The position numbers and the translations under genes were made by a program. From Nemertoderma westbladi (Eukaryota > Xenacoelomorpha > Nemertodermatida > Nemertodermatidae), in NCBI GenBank assembly GCA_032718475.1, contig JAUCBJ010005420.1:1-36031 (forward strand): a stretch of DNA of 36,031 bases. The letters are read 5' to 3'. Below, one piece after another: positions 30,598-36,031 of this stretch. The notes under the pieces were generated by a model. That model was given only the letters and a program-made list of their open reading frames with translations, was not told where the DNA came from and ran no database searches. Numbering within the stretch: position 1 is the first letter of the stretch; the number at the start of each line of letters is the position of its first letter.

Positions 30598-30672
30598 GAA
30601 AATTATATATACGTATATATATATTATACATATATATACATATATATATATATATACATATATTCGTATATC
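30598..30672. repeat. AT/TATACA microsatellite
   Basis: Alternating AT with occasional C or G over about 75 bp. Tyr/Ile-rich frames on both strands here are artefacts. Confidence 0.85.
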
Positions 30673-32828
30673 TAATAGAGATTAGTATAATGTACTCTCT
30701 AATATAGGCTCTCGTGCTGCGCGAAGGCCCCACGAACGTGTTCCAATGTTGACTGTACGATCGACCGGTAGCTGTTATTAGGACAATTGTAATAAGGTGC
30801 CTAGCACAGCGGTGGAAACTATTCACTCCTTACCACTGATAAATTGCCAAATGGGTATTAATGATCACAGACTGGTTTAAATACAGGTAATAATAATATT
30901 GCGGCCATCAGGCTTTCTCACCATATGGCGGCCTTCGGAAAGCACTCCCATTGGTAGCCTTACAAGTCACCCCATATACAGTAGCTGTCCCCATCTACTC
31001 CATTGTCCGAGAATAAAAAATATATAAAAAAATATATCAGGTTTTATATTCATCTTTTGGTTTCTCCTATTGGATTGTACTTCTGGCCAATATTGCTAAA
31101 TTGGCTCCCCCCATTTTGTTGGTTTGGAGCGCATAGGGGAGTGAATCCGATAACAATACTGGAACTACGTAAATAATCAAATATGCCCGTTACAAATAAA
31201 ATATTTCTGACGGATATTTTACATACTGTACAACAAAAAAAGGTCAAGGTTAGAATTCTGCAGGGTCAATAGAAAATGGTGTTATGGCAAATTATTGCAA
31301 AATTCACAATTGATTTTGGCATCCGACGGATTCGGAATCAGCGCACTCGAGTTAGCTTAAACCCCGTTAGAACCAATAAAAAAGAGCACTATAGTTTCCT
31401 ATGGAGAGTATACTGTAGTTCTATGGGGACCCAAGACATACTGTAATACGACCTTGCAAGCTGCAGCAGCCCACTAATTTTAGTGGACACTGTTGTATCC
31501 TAAGCCTACTGTACTTACTTATCATCTTGTATGTTGTACATTAACGGTAGGCCTAGTTTGTGATGTCAAGAATTCAGGATGTGAGTTGAGACCAATGAGA
31601 GTAATCACCAATTTTAGTGGGCCGGCTTTGTATTTACTTATAAACTGATGGTTATACGGATATACTGTAGTTACACTCCCCATCCCCATTCCATTTTTTA
31701 TCCATGGTGATATGAATGAACAAGTTTTTTTCTTATTGGAAAAACAAGCTGCGAAACTCAGACTGCACCATAAACCTGCACGGAATGGTTTTTTTTTAAT
31801 ATAACATTATTTTAAATCCTTCCATAGAAAAGGCTTTTAAAAATCACAAATACTGTATAAATAAAAATACAAATTCCGACTCACCCAGTAAGAGGTCGTG
31901 AGATCAAAGTAGGCCTAGCTCCGATTCAAGTTACAGTACGTCATTAAGACTTCGAAAAGGTTTGGGTGGTTTCCAAGTCACTGAATATATATCCGAGGCA
32001 ATTGTGTGTGTAAGAATGTAATAATTGTAATGGTAATAATTTGTTGTTTATGAAATTTTAACACCACGGAGAACTCAAAGAGCGTAACAGACGAAAAATC
32101 AAATATCTAACAATAATAAAATCAATGTATACGATTGTAAAAGAAACAAAGAATATCCCTTAACATTAAATAATATATCAAAGAATGTCAATTAACCTGG
32201 ACAAATAAATAAGAAAATTATGTATGAAATTGACCCCTTTGTTGTCTACGTAATGTGGTAGTAATGTGGTGCGTAGTGTTTCTAGAAAGTATTTATTTTA
32301 TAATTAATGAATAATTGTTAGAAACAAGCCTAAACAGCGCAGTAGGCCTTGCGGCCGGAATTTACTAGGTAACATGAGGGCCAACATTACTTTGTAAGCA
32401 CAATGGAAATTATGAAAAAAATATTTTCGAAAAATTTCAATAGGCCTACATTTGCAATTTAATTTTTGAACCAAGAAAGCATAACGTTAATTATTAGAGT
32501 GCGTTGTGTTCTAATTTGACCTTTTAACAAACTAATTTATACAGGCAATAATTGAATATATTATATAATTATAATGAATAAGTTATTCAGCGTGTTTGTT
32601 ATGTAATTTTGACTCAAGTTAGCTAGTAAATTCCTGCTGCAAGAACTTTTCTTTAAAAAGCTAAAGAACTTTCCTAAGCAATGTTTTGTGAAACGGAGCT
32701 ACGTACAGTACTACAGTATTATAGGTAATGGGATGTTTTTTCGATTTAAGTAAACATTGTAAATAATTTATTTAATCTGTTTCATTTTCTTAATGTTCGG
32801 AAAATATCTGCTGTACAAATAATTGACA
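30673..32828. other. Intergenic DNA upstream of the tetraspanin gene
   Basis: No gene or element with defined ends. At 30715-30733 the minus strand carries CCTTCGCGCAGCACG, the core of the satellite at 20140-21040. The region just before 32829 is AT-rich and is presumably 5' untranslated region and promoter, with no assignable core element. Confidence 0.35.
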
Positions 32829-33911
32829 ATGTCTATGTACGACAGGCCACGGCAGCCTTCCAGAGAACTACACCGGATGGTACCTGAAGATGACAATGAT
32901 TCCACGCTCAGTGGACAATGGACGTGGTTCAAAGAAGTTATTTTAAAACGTTTAGTTTATGTTCTCAGCTTTTTATATTTTCTGCTTGGTGAAGGATTGA
33001 TCGGCTTGGCTAGTTATGTGTTAATAATAATAAATAAACACATTGCAAATGATGTTATTGATTTTTCTAGCTTCAGACATACGGACAAACTCATCATTGC
33101 TATTGGATCATTTATGGTAATCGGAAGTTTTGTATTGGGTTGCGGAGCAAAATATTCAAACCGGATCTACCATGTTTCATTCGCGGGTATTTTATTTGTT
33201 ACATTTATAATGCAAATTACAGTAATGGGGATAATTATGGAGGAAAAAAGCCCTATAAGCAAAATCAGCACACTTTACAATGAATCTATTCACAAAGCTT
33301 ACATTAACTGCAGCAAAGAGCAGTTGAAATCCCTGGATGTAATTAATAGTTACTTTGTGTGTTGTGGAGGTAATGGATATGCAGACTATGATGGTGTACA
33401 GGACAAGATTTTTAGTGGAGCTTGTAGTAAAGATCCATCGAACAACAGACAAATCACTGCTAGCGTTCAGTATACCACTACAACACCAGTTCCGACGACT
33501 ACACCAGTTCCGACCACTACACCAGTTCCTACCACTACAGAAGTTCCTAACAGTTCCCAAGTTCCTAACAGTACACAAAGTCAGACTGATTCACAAGTCA
33601 CCTCATCAACCCGAGATACTTCGAACAACGCCAAATCACTTCCAATTACTGCTCTGGGCTTCAGATTGCCAGGATCATGTTGCATGAATATCATCGAAAG
33701 GTCTGATTATGAGAATTGTATCCAGAGGTCTAGCGATTATTGGTCGGTGCCCAATCTAGGCGGAAAGATTACCGGCTGTGGTGAAGCAATCAGCGGATGG
33801 ATAGATAATCCTATATCAATCATTCAAAATTTTCTGATAGCCGTAATTGTTATAGAAGCAGTTGTGACTTTCACGGCAATCGGCCTTTGCTGGAAGATGC
33901 GTAGAAGATGA
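32829..33911 (+). CDS. Tetraspanin with mucin-like repeat in the large extracellular loop, intronless
   Basis: 360 residues; tetraspanins organise membrane microdomains with integrins and other partners. Residues 1-40 are cytosolic. Membrane segments lie at about 42-66, 86-107, 115-137 and 333-355. The large loop (138-332) has the diagnostic CCG at 178-180 and a second GSCC at 282-285, plus Cys at 161, 199, 297 and 317: eight cysteines, so the disulfide core is complete. Between the CCG and SCC motifs lies a Thr/Pro tract at 216-240 (three TTTPVP units and one TTTEVP) running into a Ser/Thr-rich stretch to ~265, a likely O-glycosylated stalk. N-glycosylation sites occur at 151, 160, 241 and 247. 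The loop is far longer than the usual ~80-120 residues. Start: ATG at 32829; the TTG two codons upstream is not used in animals. There is no intron. AATAAA follows at 34199. Confidence 0.9.
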   Translation: MSMYDRPRQPSRELHRMVPEDDNDSTLSGQWTWFKEVILKRLVYVLSFLYFLLGEGLIGLASYVLIIINKHIANDVIDFSSFRHTDKLIIAIGSFMVIGSFVLGCGAKYSNRIYHVSFAGILFVTFIMQITVMGIIMEEKSPISKISTLYNESIHKAYINCSKEQLKSLDVINSYFVCCGGNGYADYDGVQDKIFSGACSKDPSNNRQITASVQYTTTTPVPTTTPVPTTTPVPTTTEVPNSSQVPNSTQSQTDSQVTSSTRDTSNNAKSLPITALGFRLPGSCCMNIIERSDYENCIQRSSDYWSVPNLGGKITGCGEAISGWIDNPISIIQNFLIAVIVIEAVVTFTAIGLCWKMRRR

Positions 33912-34198
33912 ATTATCCGAAGACATGGCGACTGACATACAACATGGCACTGCTAGACTGAGCCACTCTGTAATGGCTGGGTACAAACTGTTTTGATATC
34001 CCAAAATTATGTTGTGCGCAATATAGTAACTCAGTATAACTTAACTAAATGTTATATATGGTACTGTATACTGTAGAAAAAGTAATATGTCCCAATAGTG
34101 TTGTAAAATTTCATATTTTGAACAGTTAGTTGCTTATTAAAAACAGGGACTTCTACACAGTAGAACATAGAGTTTATTTTTTATAGTATTTATGTTTG

Positions 34199-34204
34199 AA
34201 TAAA
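34199..34204 (+). terminator. Poly(A) signal AATAAA of the tetraspanin gene
   Basis: The first canonical AATAAA after the stop at 33911, about 290 bp downstream and followed by a T/G-containing stretch (CTTTGTTC). Further AATAAA motifs follow (for example 34291). Flanking GGACTTCT (34147) and AGAAGTCC (34217) are complementary and could bracket the signal in a hairpin. Confidence 0.55.
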
Positions 34205-34427
34205 TACTTTGTTCAAGAAGTCCTTGATTAAAATACACAGTAGACACCATCCAACAACATCATACCCCGATTTACATAATGTAAAGTGTGAATAAAACCC
34301 ACTTATTTCATTTATCTACACCAGTATACCATACATATACACCAGTCGCTCACCCCAATTTCTATAGAATGTTACACACAGGAGGCTTTAAGTTTCCGTA
34401 TTACTTTCTTCATCTGGATGGGACGAA

Positions 34428-34748
34428 TTGCATGTTTTTCTTTCAACCTCTTGCGATAGTGGATTCATCCTGCTGTTCAGTTACATCGAACTGCAGGCCT
34501 TCGCGCAGCTCGAGGCTCCGTTAAACAAAGTATATTTTCCGAAATTTCAATTTGTAAATTTCGTAATGACACTAAATATGAAAATAGCTACTGTAGGTAA
34601 TCGCCCATCACGAGTTGGCAAGGGTTATCCAATATCCATCAAGATCGACGGAGTCTGCTTCCAGGTACGGTTAGGAGGAGCGCGGTTCGCACAACTCAGG
34701 GATCTGATCTTTCTCGGCATTCTGAGGAGCAGGCGCAGATCTAAATAA
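34428..34748 (+). CDS. Possible short ORF or terminal exon, unrecognised
   Basis: A 106-codon frame. The last ~50 codons look coding: they use G/C in third positions more than the surroundings and give a basic peptide with GYPISIKIDGVCFQVRLGG and LRSRRRSK. An AATAAA overlaps the stop region (34748-34756). The first half is less convincing and crosses an ACTGCAG/CGCGCAG acceptor-like stretch near 34492-34509. It may be the last exon of a gene, a transposon remnant or chance. No family is recognised. Confidence 0.25.
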   Translation: MHVFLSTSCDSGFILLFSYIELQAFAQLEAPLNKVYFPKFQFVNFVMTLNMKIATVGNRPSRVGKGYPISIKIDGVCFQVRLGGARFAQLRDLIFLGILRSRRRSK

Positions 34749-35044
34749 TAATAAATGCAACAAAACACTCTTTTATTAATCTATAACATATACAATTAAA
34801 TAAAAAAGTAGAACATTAAACACACGGAAAACCTTACTGACAACAATAATTGTATTACATAAAATCTTTACGGTTGAGTCTATGTACAATTCAGTAACGT
34901 ATGTATAGGTTAGTAATAATGCGGTACGGTATTAGCAGGTGGGAATGGGTCGGTGTAACTCTATATTATCCCGATATTCTCGATGCGTGTATGACTCGGC
35001 CCAGATGATACCAAACAATTTCATATATGGATCTCACGTATCAC

Positions 35045-35403
35045 GTATCCAGGGGGGGGGGGGGGGGGGGTGGTGGCGTCTAACCCCTCCTTGAGGTTAG
35101 TAATAATAACTGCATTGCTACTGGTGCAATCGAACGAAGCGAAGTAGACATTTTTTTAACGCTTGTACCATAAGATAAAAATTGCAATGCAAAAAATAAA
35201 TGCTGAATCTCCCAGTAAGACAGTTGAAGGTTATCTCTTTTCAAAAAATGTATCGTATTCTCATGTAGAAACATTCTTGAATGAAATTTGTAGAAAATTT
35301 GGGGGGAGTCGGTACTGAATTACGACACTACAGTATATAAGGCACATTGTTTGAAATTCCAAAAGTTTGACCCTCCATAAGACAAATCCTGGCTACGCCC
35401 CTG
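35045..35403. mobile_element. Remnant of a DNA transposon with CAGGGGCGTAGCCAGG terminus
   Basis: The right end is CCTGGCTACGCCCCTG (35388-35403), the inverted form of CAGGGGCGTAGCCAGG, a terminus I recall from widespread animal DNA transposons. The left side has GTATCCAGGGG running into a poly-G tract (35052-35070), plausibly the eroded other end. An internal TTTGGGGGGAGTCGG lies near 35298. No transposase frame or target duplication is seen. Confidence 0.4.
35052..35070 (+). repeat. Poly-G tract
   Basis: 19 uninterrupted G residues inside the transposon remnant. Confidence 0.95.
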
Positions 35404-35790
35404 ATTTATCTTATTTGAATTCCCTCTCTTTTATGAAAGCTCTAGTTTGATTAATTTATTGGTTACCTGCGCAAAAATTTACCCACCCGAAAATCAATTC
35501 CATCTACTACGCGTAGCCTACACCTAACAGCCTAAGGGGAAAAGTCACACCCATCTGTGTTCTCGTTTGCAACATTTTCTCCAGCTGTTTTAGTCTTTCA
35601 GTTCTGTTTTTATTGTTGTACCGGTACCGCTCTACCGGTGCCGGTACTCTTACACCTGTCTTAAATCAAGCAATCAAATGTGAGGTGAAGTTGTTTGTTG
35701 TACTGTTGTAGGCCTATATCAGTATATCATATTTCTGTACCGGTATTTCATAATCCAGTAACAGCAGTATAACGGTAATTAATATCAGAA
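35404..35790 (+). other. Upstream region of CPSF1
   Basis: Presumed promoter and 5' untranslated region of the CPSF1 exon. A cluster of ACCGGT/CCGGTACC palindromes lies at 35618-35650, with another at 35737-35745. No TATA box is evident. The in-frame TAA at 35776 bounds the open frame. Confidence 0.4.
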
Positions 35791-36031
35791 ATGGCATCTC
35801 AACCCAACCTTTTTGCTAATAGCATTTATGCTTTGTACAAGCAAATCCACACACCAACTATTGTTGAGCATTGTGTCTACTGCAGCTTTCTGAGTGGCGA
35901 CCGACGTTGCCTGGCATTGGCCGGTGGCAATCTCCTGCGCATCTTTCAGTTGAGCGACGACGCTATGTACGACCGCTCCTCCGGTAACCTTGACGACGTT
36001 TTCCATTCGGAGTCCGCCTCCCCCGTGAAGC
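35791..36031 (+). CDS. CPSF1: CPSF1 (CPSF160) N-terminal exon, cut by window end
   Basis: The frame encodes the first 80 residues and runs off the window. CPSF1 is the large subunit of the cleavage and polyadenylation specificity factor, a nuclear complex that recognises AAUAAA in pre-mRNA; it is a ~1400-residue protein of three beta-propellers. Residues 12-60 match the known N-terminus: IYALYKQIHTPTIVEHCVYC aligns with the conserved YAVYKQ.H.PT...YC pattern, followed by a GGNLLRIFQL strand of the first propeller. The ATG at 35791 is the first after an in-frame TAA at 35776. It adds about 11 residues before the point where vertebrate CPSF1 starts. The related DDB1 and SF3B3 lack the YKQ motif. 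The antisense frame at 35785-36006 is a shadow. Confidence 0.85.
   Translation, partial: MASQPNLFANSIYALYKQIHTPTIVEHCVYCSFLSGDRRCLALAGGNLLRIFQLSDDAMYDRSSGNLDDVFHSESASPVK

Larger units (their letters stand above)
33912..35044. other. 3' flank of the tetraspanin gene
   Basis: Contains the likely 3' untranslated region to about 34220, then a short candidate coding frame ending at 34748, then AT-rich DNA. Nothing else is recognised. Confidence 0.4.

Noticed and set aside
33192-33687. Frames on both strands overlapping the tetraspanin loop repeat
   Set aside because: They are shadows of the Thr/Pro repeat in the confirmed tetraspanin frame.
35785-36006. Minus-strand 73-codon frame at the window end
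   Set aside because: The plus strand here encodes the recognisable CPSF1 N-terminus.

Overview
This window looks like nuclear DNA of a marine invertebrate animal. Its AT-rich background is densely packed with DNA transposons, SINEs, LINE remnants and minisatellites, with a few animal genes between them. The palindromic octamer TAGGCCTA and the hexamer ACCGGT recur in the non-coding DNA. I associate that habit with echinoderm and other deuterostome invertebrate genomes, but this is recollection, not a computed placement. There is no bacterial or organellar signature.

Genes, left to right: (1) a novel unrecognised gene, best modelled as at least two phase-compatible exons (7583-8107 and 10024-10956, + strand). 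It encodes a basic N-terminal half with four tandem basophilic phospho-site-like repeats and a conserved-looking C-terminal half. (2) An intronless minus-strand gene (17747-19495) for a full-length CIP4/FBP17/TOCA protein (F-BAR, HR1, SH3), probably a retrogene. (3) An intronless tetraspanin (32829-33911, +) with a mucin-like Thr/Pro repeat inserted in its large extracellular loop. (4) The first coding exon of CPSF1/CPSF160 (35791 to the window edge, +), cut off by the window. Nothing in the sequence links these four genes in one pathway.

The rest is mobile and repetitive DNA. Elements with clear boundaries are: a 776-bp hAT-like element (1311-2086) with an 8-bp target duplication and a paralogous empty site; a ~490-bp palindromic repeat (3941-4432); a 1.2-kb element with ~400-bp inverted arms (4845-6072); a 241-bp hAT-like MITE (6099-6339) and its long relative (25178-28187), both carrying repeated TTCTAGAA palindromes, the latter split by a CR1/L2-type LINE (25831-28120); a 1.0-kb inverted repeat (13199-14211); a 1.7-kb TAGGG-ended element holding a SINE and a MITE (15137-16856); a 490-bp element with a CTAGC duplication (21439-21928); a second SINE (21180-21425); and a broken LINE (22885-23600). 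Tandem repeats include a ~60-bp satellite (20140-21040), a strict 10-bp minisatellite (28773-29520), a ~286-bp repeat in two unrelated places, and four poly-G/poly-C tracts.

No complete new multi-gene system is visible. The most promising leads are the mucin-type tetraspanin, the unrecognised two-exon gene, the intronless TOCA gene, and the transposon family loaded with heat-shock-element-like palindromes.
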